Of a DNA stretch of 16,432 bases, positions 8,283 through 14,903 are shown piece by piece. The stretch comes from CAYRDC01 sp964422925. Its GTDB lineage: Bacteria > Bacteroidota > Bacteroidia > Chitinophagales > S012-47. The number at the start of each line of letters is the position of its first letter. Positions within the stretch are counted from its first letter, which is position 1. The position numbers were made by a program, and so were the translations under genes. The notes below the pieces were generated by a model that worked only from the letters and a program-made list of their open reading frames with translations, had not been told where the DNA came from and ran no database searches. Location of the stretch: positions 1 to 16,432 of the forward strand of contig CAYRDC010000035.1 of assembly GCA_964422925.1 (NCBI GenBank), given 5' to 3'.

Positions 8283-9065
8283 ATGTACCAGGGAAAGAAA
8301 GTTATTGTCGTGATGCCAGCTTACAATGCCGGAGCCACGTTGGAAAAAACCTACAGCGAAATTCCTTTCGATTTGGTGGATGACCTGGTCCTGGTGGACG
8401 ATGCCAGCGATGATAACACGCTGGACATTGCCCGGAAACTGGGTATCCGGCACGTCATCCGGCACCCGGTAAACAAAGGCTACGGAGCCAACCAGAAAAC
8501 CTGTTATCAGACAGCCCTTGACCTGGGAGCAGATATAATCGTCATGCTTCACCCCGATTATCAGTATACGCCCCGGCTCATTCCTGCAATGGTATCTCTC
8601 ATTGCCGAAGGAGTTTACCCGGTCGTGCTCGGTTCGAGAATCCTGGGCAAAGGAGCAAGACAGGGTGGTATGCCGCTGTACAAATACTTGTTTAACCGGG
8701 TTCTGACTTTCGTCCAAAATCTGCTGCTGAACCAGAAACTATCAGAATACCATACCGGCTACCGTGCCTTTTCCAAAGAAGTTTTTGATCATATTGACAT
8801 CTCGGGCAATTCGGATGACTTCGTATTCGACAACCAAATGCTATCCCAGATCATTTTCGCGGGGTTTCCCATTGCAGAGGTGACCTGCCCCACGCGTTAT
8901 TTCGAAGAAGCGTCCAGCATTAATTTCAGACGGAGCGTACGGTACGGACTTGGCGTATTGAAAACCAGCCTGCAGCATTTTTTGCAGAGAACCGGTTTGG
9001 CCAGGTTCAGGCTCTACCGTGATGTAAAGCCCTACCGGCCGGGTGAGGGGTTCAGCAAGACATAA
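8283..9065 (+). CDS. Family 2 glycosyltransferase, polyprenyl/dolichyl-phosphate sugar synthase-like
   Basis: 260 residues, all within a soluble GT-A fold. PAYNA at 12-16, VDDASDDNT at 38-46 and NKGYGANQK at 64-72 are the nucleotide-sugar side. HPDYQY at 90-95 replaces the classical D-x-D loop, and HTGYRAF at 157-163 is typical of the DPM1-like subgroup. F-D-N-Q-M near 182-186 marks the acceptor/base region. There is no C-terminal membrane pair, unlike GtrB/ArnC-type enzymes, so it would sit peripherally at the inner membrane. Known relatives charge a polyprenyl phosphate with one sugar, supplying transferases such as the ArnT-like protein encoded next door on the other strand. That link is inferred from adjacency. 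A TAtaTTTG element lies just upstream. The last 34 bases overlap the end of the convergent ArnT-like gene. Confidence 0.88.
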   Translation: MYQGKKVIVVMPAYNAGATLEKTYSEIPFDLVDDLVLVDDASDDNTLDIARKLGIRHVIRHPVNKGYGANQKTCYQTALDLGADIIVMLHPDYQYTPRLIPAMVSLIAEGVYPVVLGSRILGKGARQGGMPLYKYLFNRVLTFVQNLLLNQKLSEYHTGYRAFSKEVFDHIDISGNSDDFVFDNQMLSQIIFAGFPIAEVTCPTRYFEEASSINFRRSVRYGLGVLKTSLQHFLQRTGLARFRLYRDVKPYRPGEGFSKT

Positions 9066-10645
9066 CCGTTGCGTTCAGTAACCACTTCCCAGCCATTTTC
9101 CCCGGCAAGCCGCAAACCTTTTGGCTGCTTACTCAGCAGCAGCAGACCGGGTTCCAATCCGGTTATTGTATGTTCGTATCGGCCGTAAAAAAACGGGATA
9201 TAACTTTTGAATCCAATAGAAAGGACATAATGGCCATTGGCTCCGGCTTCTTCCACCAATTCCACAGCGGCCCGCTGGCTGTAAGCTTCAATTCGCGGAA
9301 CGAATAAATAAGTGGCTGCCTGGACCAGAACGATATTACCAATCATAAGCAAAACAACTGCCCGGTAACTGCTCCCACGAACGGTTTCCCGGAAGGCCAG
9401 CGCCAGTGCCACTGCCATGAACAGGGCAGGGAGCCATGTAAACCACGGCCAGTTCACGGAGGCTTGCAGAGCTGACAGGGCAAACGGATCGGCTATCCAG
9501 TGGCTAATCCAGCCCGGATTTCTACCCAGCAAGGGCACCAATACCAGCACTGCCAGCCAAAAAAGGCCCAAAGCAAATAAGATAATCCAGCCGGCCTTCG
9601 CCCACCGGAATCCTTCCCTGTGCCGGTAGAGGTAATCGGTTGCCAGGTAGGTCAGCGGTATCCAGGAAAGGCTGCTGTAATGAACAATTTTGGTTCGCAC
9701 TAAGGAAAAAACGATAAGCACAACCAGGAATAATATCCACATCCAGCGATTGAGCTGCAGGGCCGGTCCATTTGCTGATGGTTTCCGCTTTTTCATTGCA
9801 GCAACCAAAAGCAGGGAGGCCGGAAAACACCCAATCAATATAACCACCGGATGATACCAAACCGGCTGGCCGTGGCCGGCATCCGAGGTAGTCAACAACG
9901 CCCACTGCCGCTCCAGAAAGGCCCGTATAAACTCCGGCCCGTTGACGACCAGGTCCAGTCCGTACCAGAAAACCGTGGTCAAAAGGAAAACAACGGCCCA
10001 GGTAAGCAGGCTTTTCCATCCGGGGCGGAATGAGCCCCGGAACAGGATGACATAAGCAATCACTGTTAACCCTGGCAATAAAACCCCTACGGGTCCTTTG
10101 GTCAAAACGGCCAGTCCAAGCAGGAGCCCGGACAAGGCAAACCACCCGTTTGTGTTCCCGGTTCGAGCCCCTTCCCCGCCAAGCCCGGGACGGATAAACG
10201 CATAAAATCCGGTCAATATCAGCAGATTGAGTACGGGATCTATAATCCCCGACCGGAAATAAAAATGAGGAAGGAATGTGCCGAGCAAAACCAGTGCCCA
10301 CAAGCGCCCGAAGCCAGAACCTCGCCATTTCCTGCCCACCAGGTAAATAAACCAAAGGGTAAAAATCCCGGCCACCGCGTTGGGCAACCTGGCGGCAAAT
10401 TCATTGATGCCAAAAACGCGCATGCTGGCAGCCTGCAACCAGAAAAACAAAGGGGGTTTCTCCAGAAAAGGCTGGAAATTAATCTGCGGCTGAAGATAAT
10501 TGCCGGAAACGAGCATTTCCCGGGCACAGGCGGCAAAATTCATTTCATCCCAGTCGAACAAATGCACCGAACCGAGCAGCGGAAAGAACAACACGCCTCC
10601 CGTCAGGGCCAGAATGATGAGATCACGAATTGTATCCCGGTTCAT
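9032..10645 (-). CDS. ArnT/PMT-family membrane glycosyltransferase (lipid-linked sugar donor)
   Basis: 537 residues with many hydrophobic segments (roughly a dozen) and a C-terminal extramembrane tail of about 90 residues. The first periplasmic loop carries DWDE at 31-34 and AREM at 41-44, then EKPPL at 62-66, which is the signature of the ArnT/PMT/GT39-GT83 superfamily; the acidic pair is the catalytic/metal site. TKGPVG at 182-187 and H-Y-S-S-L-S-W-I-P near 322-330 are also family features. Known members move a sugar from a polyprenyl-phosphate donor to lipid A or to protein on the outer face of the inner membrane. Frame-open sequence upstream to 10846 overlaps the PAP2 gene in another frame and looks spurious. 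The ATG at 10645 forms an ATGA overlap with the PAP2 stop. Lipid A versus protein acceptor cannot be decided from sequence. Confidence 0.87.
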   Translation of the reverse strand: MNRDTIRDLIILALTGGVLFFPLLGSVHLFDWDEMNFAACAREMLVSGNYLQPQINFQPFLEKPPLFFWLQAASMRVFGINEFAARLPNAVAGIFTLWFIYLVGRKWRGSGFGRLWALVLLGTFLPHFYFRSGIIDPVLNLLILTGFYAFIRPGLGGEGARTGNTNGWFALSGLLLGLAVLTKGPVGVLLPGLTVIAYVILFRGSFRPGWKSLLTWAVVFLLTTVFWYGLDLVVNGPEFIRAFLERQWALLTTSDAGHGQPVWYHPVVILIGCFPASLLLVAAMKKRKPSANGPALQLNRWMWILFLVVLIVFSLVRTKIVHYSSLSWIPLTYLATDYLYRHREGFRWAKAGWIILFALGLFWLAVLVLVPLLGRNPGWISHWIADPFALSALQASVNWPWFTWLPALFMAVALALAFRETVRGSSYRAVVLLMIGNIVLVQAATYLFVPRIEAYSQRAAVELVEEAGANGHYVLSIGFKSYIPFFYGRYEHTITGLEPGLLLLSKQPKGLRLAGENGWEVVTERNGYVLLNPSPGR

Positions 10646-11319
10646 GGACTTTTTCTTAAAAACAGTGGGCGTTGCAGGCGTTCCTGGCGAAACCAGCCTT
10701 TCTGGAGTGAAAGATAATCCCACAAAACAGCAACCAAAATCCCGATGGCCCCGCCCGTAATCACATCCTGGAGGAAATGCTGGGCCAGATAAATACGGCT
10801 GGCTCCAACGCCTATGGCAATCAGCAGCCCGGCCACGGCAATCCATGGTCTTGCGCGCAGCCTGGCCAAGGTGATGAAAAAGGCGAAGGCCCCTGCTGTA
10901 TGTCCCGATGGGAAGGCATACAATCGGTAAAGCTGGCTGCCTGGTACAGGCTGAATTTGTATCCCTTCTTCACTGAACCACGCCACCGGCCGGTCCCAGC
11001 CGGGAAAAACCCATTGCTTTAAAATCAGAATAATCAGCCCGGTGGTTATCAGCACGGTCAGCATCCGCAACCCGTCATTGATCCGTAAAATGAGCATTAG
11101 CAATGCCAACCCTCCAAGCGCCCACCCATCACCCAGGAAAGTCAGGTAGCGAAACAGGTTATCTGCCCACGGGGTCCGGTGGGCGTACAGCCACATAAGC
11201 ACTTGCCCCTTGGGGACAAAAAGTATCACCAGCAGCCCGCCCAAAGCCCAGGTAAGCAGCAAAAGCGGGAGCCAGCGGTTTTTATTCCTTACTCTTGTTA
11301 TTAATTGCTGATTTCCCAA
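10642..11319 (-). CDS. PAP2-family membrane phosphatase
   Basis: 225 residues, about six membrane helices, with the three PAP2 motifs: K101...R110-P111, PSGH at 137-140 (catalytic support histidine), and S-R at 174-175 with H181 and D185 (S-R-x5-H-x3-D, nucleophile histidine). The spacing in motif 1 is K-x8-RP rather than the classical K-x6-RP. Known members dephosphorylate undecaprenyl diphosphate, phosphatidylglycerol phosphate or lipid A (LpxE/LpxF types). Lying between an LPS-export permease and an ArnT-like transferase, a lipid A or polyprenyl phosphate substrate is most likely, but this is inference. The start is taken as TTG at 11319, which leaves a short basic cytoplasmic leader before helix 1 and overlaps the end of lptF by 38 bases; no ATG or GTG fits. 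No Shine-Dalgarno site is evident. The stop overlaps the next gene by 4 bases. Confidence 0.88.
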   Translation of the reverse strand: MGNQQLITRVRNKNRWLPLLLLTWALGGLLVILFVPKGQVLMWLYAHRTPWADNLFRYLTFLGDGWALGGLALLMLILRINDGLRMLTVLITTGLIILILKQWVFPGWDRPVAWFSEEGIQIQPVPGSQLYRLYAFPSGHTAGAFAFFITLARLRARPWIAVAGLLIAIGVGASRIYLAQHFLQDVITGGAIGILVAVLWDYLSLQKGWFRQERLQRPLFLRKSP

Positions 11320-12763
11320 GCAACAGGCGTTTTATGAATTTGGAATAATAATCGGTTTGCAACAGTGAAGAATCATGGGCGGCTTTATAGGTCAGAAATA
11401 TCCCGATAGGAAGCATAATGATGGTAGCCATCCACATGGCGGGTTGCAGGGGAAGCACTTCCTTCATGGCAAGGCTTTCCCCAATCCGGCTCAATACCAG
11501 GTAAAATATATACAATAGCACCGAAGCAATGAGCGGCAACCCGATGCCCCCTTTCCGCACTATAGCGCCAAAGGGCGCACCGATCAGGAACAATACCAGA
11601 CAGGCAACTGCCAGGGTGTATTTCCGCTCCAGCTCTACACTGGCTTTTAAAATATAGGTACGATCGTTCTCGTACCTGGGCAAAATAGGCGATTGCAAGG
11701 AGGTTTTGATATTCCGGGTAAAGGTCACTGCCCGTGAATAGGTATCATGCCATTTTTCAGGAGGTATATAATCGGCCAGGGTGCCCGCCAGCAGGGTGTC
11801 TTTCTCAGGAGGATCGCTTATGGTTGTATCCGGCTGATACGACCGGTTGGTATCCGCTTCCGGGGGTTTTTTAAAATAAAAATAAGGTTTCAGCGTCCGG
11901 TCAATCTCTTCAATCTGCAAATTGGCGTCCTGGCGCAGGGAATCGACAAATTCATGAAGCTGGGGAATGTTCAGCATGATATAATGGCCCTTGTAGAGAT
12001 TTTTATTCGTCCGGACCATTTGCAGGTCCGAAAGGTCAATCACTTTTTCCAGCTCATCAAAATAGGTCTTCACATAGGTTTTTTCAGGATCACCCGCTTT
12101 CCGGGCCGGTATGATCTCGTACCGTGCCCCGTTAAACAGTCGCAAAACGAGATTCATTTTATCACTGGTGGTGAACATTTCCCCGCTTTCGGCAGTGATG
12201 ATTACCTGGTTCCGGGAGAAATCGCTCATATCCTGGATGTAAATCCCCCGGATATGGCGGTTGTCAATTTCCTTATGATCAATTTTAATAACGTAATTGC
12301 GGATATCGCTGTAAAACACATCTTCCTTGATGTTCAGGGCAGGTTTTTTATGCGTGATGTCTGCCAGGGTGGTATAAAAGTTCAAGTTGGCAGTCGGCAA
12401 GATGTAATTGTTGAAAGCCAGCGAGCCGATACCCATGATTACGGTCAGAACGAGCAGGCCGCTCATGAAGCGGATCAAATTGATACCGGCCGATTTGAGG
12501 GCCATCAGTTCAAACCGTTCGCCCAGGTTGCCAAAGGTCATGATCGATGCCAGCAAAATGGCCAGGGGAAGCGCCAGCGGCACCGTATTGGCCGAAAGAT
12601 AGGCCACCAATTGCAAAATCAGGTACCACTCAAGACCTTTGCCTATAAAATCATCAATGTAGATATAAAAGAACTGCATAATAAACACAAACTCAACCAC
12701 GAAAAAAGTTGCCAGGAACGGCCCCAGGAAGGATTTTATGATTAACCAGTCAACTTTTTTCAC
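11282..12763 (-). CDS. LptF/LptG-family (YjgP/YjgQ) lipopolysaccharide export permease
   Basis: 493 residues. Three N-terminal helices (about 11-35, 46-75 and 97-118) include the coupling region K-S-A-G-I-N near 90-95. A long periplasmic part (about 120-375) has a beta-jellyroll core, then a proline- and acid-rich linker near 299-345. Three C-terminal helices follow (about 380-400, 405-425 and 440-460), with GAPFGAIVRKGG at 395-406 being the family hallmark. Known role: membrane half of the LptB2FG ABC transporter that extracts LPS toward LptC/LptA. At 493 residues it is longer than the roughly 360-residue proteobacterial forms, as is common in Bacteroidota; F or G cannot be chosen. The start is GTG at 12763, supported by AAGGGG about 8 bases upstream and a TAaaTTTG element further up. 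It heads an operon with PAP2 and the ArnT-like gene. Confidence 0.92.
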   Translation of the reverse strand: MKKVDWLIIKSFLGPFLATFFVVEFVFIMQFFYIYIDDFIGKGLEWYLILQLVAYLSANTVPLALPLAILLASIMTFGNLGERFELMALKSAGINLIRFMSGLLVLTVIMGIGSLAFNNYILPTANLNFYTTLADITHKKPALNIKEDVFYSDIRNYVIKIDHKEIDNRHIRGIYIQDMSDFSRNQVIITAESGEMFTTSDKMNLVLRLFNGARYEIIPARKAGDPEKTYVKTYFDELEKVIDLSDLQMVRTNKNLYKGHYIMLNIPQLHEFVDSLRQDANLQIEEIDRTLKPYFYFKKPPEADTNRSYQPDTTISDPPEKDTLLAGTLADYIPPEKWHDTYSRAVTFTRNIKTSLQSPILPRYENDRTYILKASVELERKYTLAVACLVLFLIGAPFGAIVRKGGIGLPLIASVLLYIFYLVLSRIGESLAMKEVLPLQPAMWMATIIMLPIGIFLTYKAAHDSSLLQTDYYSKFIKRLLLGKSAINNKSKE

Positions 12764-12780
12764 TTATCTTACCCCTTGTA

Positions 12781-13389
12781 ATGCGTTCAAATTTAACAAC
12801 TATATTCTCAACCCCTGAACTGGAGCTGATGCAGGCCACCGGCTTTCTGGAAATGAAACGGTCGGTTACGAAAAAAATGTACATATTATTCAACGAGGTC
12901 CGGGATTCCATAAAGACGAGTGAATTTTTGGACCGGTTGCAGTTGCCTTATCCCCTGGACCGTGAAACCGGGAAAATCACCCGGGGCGAAGCCTACCGCC
13001 AGCGACCCTGGGTATTGCTCGACTTCCCGCGCTATTTCAAAAGGCCGGATATTTTTGCCTGCCGGACGATGTTTTGGTGGGGGCATCCGTTCATTTGCAC
13101 CTTTCACCTCGCGGGCCGGGAACTGCAGCGCTTTGCCCATGCCCTGGCAGATCATTTGCCGCAATTTACTGCCCTGAATACCTGGATTGCCACCGGTGCA
13201 GATCCCTGGAATCATATTCCGGAGAAACCAGATTTCAGGCTTGCTTCAGAATGGAAGCCCGGCCAGGTATTGCAACAGGCTGAAAACGGATTTCTGAAAA
13301 TATGCCGCACCCTCTCCCTGGAAGATTACAGAAACCTCCCCCAATTTGCCCGTGAATCTTATGATTTGTGTTTCGAATGTCTGGGCTGA
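12781..13389 (+). CDS. Uncharacterised protein, probably a Bacteroidota-conserved family
   Basis: 202 residues from ATG at 12781; function not recognised. No signal peptide and no membrane helix stands out; the protein looks soluble and is rich in aromatic residues. Distinctive segments are RPWVLLDFPRYF at 75-86 and FACRTMFWWGHPF at 92-104, with a possible W-x-x-x-G-x-D-P-W patch near 135-143. From memory these aromatic blocks resemble hypothetical proteins in other Bacteroidota, but I know no assigned domain. The start is uncertain: M17 (12829) is an alternative that would free the lptF promoter element now inside the gene, and residues 1-16 look less protein-like than the rest. It is divergent from lptF, with 17 bases between start codons, and its stop directly abuts that of the convergent START-like gene. 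Coding is likely given its length and compact fit between neighbours. Confidence 0.78.
   Translation: MRSNLTTIFSTPELELMQATGFLEMKRSVTKKMYILFNEVRDSIKTSEFLDRLQLPYPLDRETGKITRGEAYRQRPWVLLDFPRYFKRPDIFACRTMFWWGHPFICTFHLAGRELQRFAHALADHLPQFTALNTWIATGADPWNHIPEKPDFRLASEWKPGQVLQQAENGFLKICRTLSLEDYRNLPQFARESYDLCFECLG
12788..12795 (-). promoter_or_regulatory. Bacteroidota -7 promoter element (TAAATTTG) for the lptF operon
   Basis: Exact TAnnTTTG match, 24 bases before the GTG start of lptF. It lies inside the first codons of the divergent gene if that gene starts at 12781, so either the two units overlap or the neighbour starts later. No clear -33 box. Confidence 0.45.
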
Positions 13390-13396
13390 TCAGCCC
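13383..13396. repeat. 14-bp perfect palindrome holding both convergent stop codons
   Basis: GGGCTGATCAGCCC reads the same on both strands; its TGATCA centre supplies the TGA of both flanking genes. Folded as RNA it gives a 5-bp GC-rich stem with a 4-base loop on either strand. No T-run follows on either side, so it is not a classical intrinsic terminator. Confidence 0.6.
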
Positions 13397-13770
13397 CCGA
13401 TATGCTGGTGAAGATTTTCAACCTGGCTTTCCCACAACAAGCGCTGGTCTTCTATCTCATCTTCTTCCGCGAAATCCACTATATACAATATAGTGTCTTT
13501 GGTTACTTCTGATATTTCAATGCGAAACTCAAAATATTCGTCTTCCGGACTGTCCAGCCAGCGGTAACGTACAAATTCATTATCAGAACTGTCAATCAAT
13601 TCGGCTTTTTCCTCCGATCCGCTCCAGTAAAAACTGTAAATATTGTCATTGATATCCACCGAATCGGCAAACCACTGGGACAATCCGGAAGGCGTTGTCA
13701 GAAAATTATACAAAATGCCCGGAGACGAGCGAAACAAAAACTCCAGTTCAAACTGCTTCCTTTTTGACAT
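13390..13770 (-). CDS. START-like (SRPBCC/AHSA1-related) domain protein
   Basis: 126 residues from ATG at 13770, all one helix-grip fold: an N-terminal strand (FELEFLFRSS near 7-16), then P-x-x-L-Y-N-F-L and G-L-S-Q-W-F-A near 17-35, which is the signature opening of AHSA1-like proteins. Alternating strands follow, and a C-terminal helix with E-x-Q-x-x-x-L-H-x-H-I ends the fold. The protein is strongly acidic (D/E patches near 60-66, 73-80 and 99-108). Known: such folds make a hydrophobic pocket for lipids or small ligands, or bind Hsp90-like partners; the Bacteroidota members of this size have no assigned role to my knowledge. A TTG 36 bases upstream would add 12 residues, but the ATG fits the family start better. 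An imperfect TA-N4-TTTG sequence (13778-13787, minus strand) lies 7 bases upstream and is a weak promoter candidate. Confidence 0.85.
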   Translation of the reverse strand: MSKRKQFELEFLFRSSPGILYNFLTTPSGLSQWFADSVDINDNIYSFYWSGSEEKAELIDSSDNEFVRYRWLDSPEDEYFEFRIEISEVTKDTILYIVDFAEEDEIEDQRLLWESQVENLHQHIGG

Positions 13771-13907
13771 ATAACTGCAAAATATTAAATGACTGTCCGG
13801 TTGCAATTAAGATGAAATCTACGACATTTCAAAATATTTGACCTAAAAAGTAGAATTTGATATAGAACCTTTACACAAAAAGCTTGCAGAATTGGTGCTC
13901 ATGCCGT

Positions 13908-13915
13908 TAATTTTG
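13908..13915 (+). promoter_or_regulatory. Bacteroidota -7 promoter element (TAATTTTG) for rpoD
   Basis: Exact TAnnTTTG match, 41 bases before the sigma factor start, with a CTTG at 13883-13886 giving a 21-base spacer to a possible -33 box. It is the best-supported promoter in the window. The sigma factor would then drive its own gene, which is usual for this element but inferred here. Confidence 0.55.
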
Positions 13916-13956
13916 TTTTATATAGCCCTTAACCACGCCAAATTCCGGAGAATACC

Positions 13957-14838
13957 ATGCGTCAGCTAAAAATTACCCGTTCGATAACCAACCGGGAAAG
14001 CCAGTCGTTGGAAAAATATCTTCAGGAGATTGGCAAAGTAGAGCTATTGACCATTGAAGAAGAAGTTGAATTGGCGCAGCGCATCCGCCAGGGCAACCAG
14101 GAGGCACTTGAGCGGTTAGTTAAGGCCAATTTGCGCTTTGTGGTTTCGGTGGCCAAACAATACCAAAACCAGGGCCTTTCATTGGGCGACCTCATCAATG
14201 AAGGCAACCTTGGGCTGATCAAAGCGGCCGAGCGGTTTGACGAAACGCGTGGATTCAAATTTATTTCCTATGCCGTATGGTGGATCCGGCAATCCATTCT
14301 TCAGGCGCTGGCCGAACAATCGCGTATTGTGCGCCTGCCGCTGAACAAAGTCGGTTCCCTCAACAAGATCAACAAAGCTTTCTCACAACTTGAACAGGCA
14401 TACGAACGGGAACCGACTACGGATGAGCTTGCCGAATTGCTCGATATCGACCCCGAGGACATTGAGTCCACCCTGAATGCTTCTTCACGCCCCGTGCCGC
14501 TGGATGCGCCTTTCCCGCAAGAGGAAACCAGCACCCTGAAAGACGTGCTGGAAAACAAAACCATCCCCGGAACCGACCGGAACCTGACTTATCGCGAATC
14601 CCTGCAGCGTGAAATTGAACAATCGCTCGGGGCCCTGAGCCCAAGACAGGCTGAAATCATTAAAATGTACTTCGGAATCGGGCAGGAAAATGCCATGTCA
14701 CTGGAAGATATCGGTATCAAGCTCGACCTTACGCGTGAACGCGTACGGCAGATCAAGGACAAGGCCCTGAATAAATTGCGCAGCAGCCAGTATACCCGCC
14801 TGCTGAAAACCTACCTAGGGGAAAGCATTGAAGATTGA
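13957..14838 (+). CDS. rpoD: Primary RNA polymerase sigma factor, RpoD/SigA (Bacteroidota sigma-A type)
   Basis: 293 residues. Region 1.2 (about 16-48) is followed by region 2 with DLINEGNLGLIKAAERFD at 78-95 (core binding) and RGFKFISYAVWWIRQSI at 98-114 (-10 recognition and melting). Region 3 covers about 122-205, with R-L-P-L-N-K near 126-131. Region 4 covers about 215-285, with helix-turn-helix SLEDIGIKL...TRERVRQIK at 248-267. Region 1.1 and the non-conserved insert of proteobacterial RpoD are absent, as in the known Bacteroides sigma-ABfr, which reads TTTG/TAnnTTTG promoters. That fits the promoter-like elements seen elsewhere in the window. GGAG lies 6 bases before the ATG. A single-gene unit is likely, since ffh has its own promoter element downstream. 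All regions are intact. Confidence 0.96.
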   Translation: MRQLKITRSITNRESQSLEKYLQEIGKVELLTIEEEVELAQRIRQGNQEALERLVKANLRFVVSVAKQYQNQGLSLGDLINEGNLGLIKAAERFDETRGFKFISYAVWWIRQSILQALAEQSRIVRLPLNKVGSLNKINKAFSQLEQAYEREPTTDELAELLDIDPEDIESTLNASSRPVPLDAPFPQEETSTLKDVLENKTIPGTDRNLTYRESLQREIEQSLGALSPRQAEIIKMYFGIGQENAMSLEDIGIKLDLTRERVRQIKDKALNKLRSSQYTRLLKTYLGESIED

Positions 14839-14866
14839 ATTCCCGGCCCTCCACGGGTGGATTTAT

Positions 14867-14874
14867 TACCTTTG
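14867..14874 (+). promoter_or_regulatory. Bacteroidota -7 promoter element (TACCTTTG) for ffh
   Basis: Exact TAnnTTTG match in the 65-base rpoD-ffh gap, 29 bases before the ffh ATG. No -33 box at the expected distance. There is no clear terminator between rpoD and this element, so readthrough from rpoD is also possible. Confidence 0.5.
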
Positions 14875-14903
14875 TACCCCCAAAATAAAAGCACTGTAAA
14901 CGT

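Noticed and set aside
8178..8717. N-terminal extension of the GT4 glycosyltransferase frame to 8717
   Set aside because: It runs antisense through the well-supported divergent GT2 gene, lacks family features, and MKILQICKKFP at 8177 is a typical GT4 start.
9030..9049. Hairpin over the stop of the ArnT-like gene as a terminator
   Set aside because: The stem is bulged, includes coding sequence, and no T-run follows on either strand.
10646..10846. N-terminal extension of the ArnT-like frame to 10846
   Set aside because: It overlaps the PAP2 catalytic region in another frame, is Arg/Gly/Cys-rich nonsense, and the ATG at 10645 forms a normal ATGA overlap.
11747..12745. Long + strand open frame opposite lptF
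   Set aside because: It is a shadow of lptF: no recognisable domain, and it lies wholly within a gene with clear family motifs.
13771..13806. TTG start giving 12 extra residues to the START-like protein
   Set aside because: The ATG at 13770 directly precedes the family-typical start, and the extension would cover the possible promoter sequence.
14839..14866. Terminator after rpoD
   Set aside because: Only 4-bp stems can be drawn (CCCG/CGGG, CCAC/GTGG), without a T-run.
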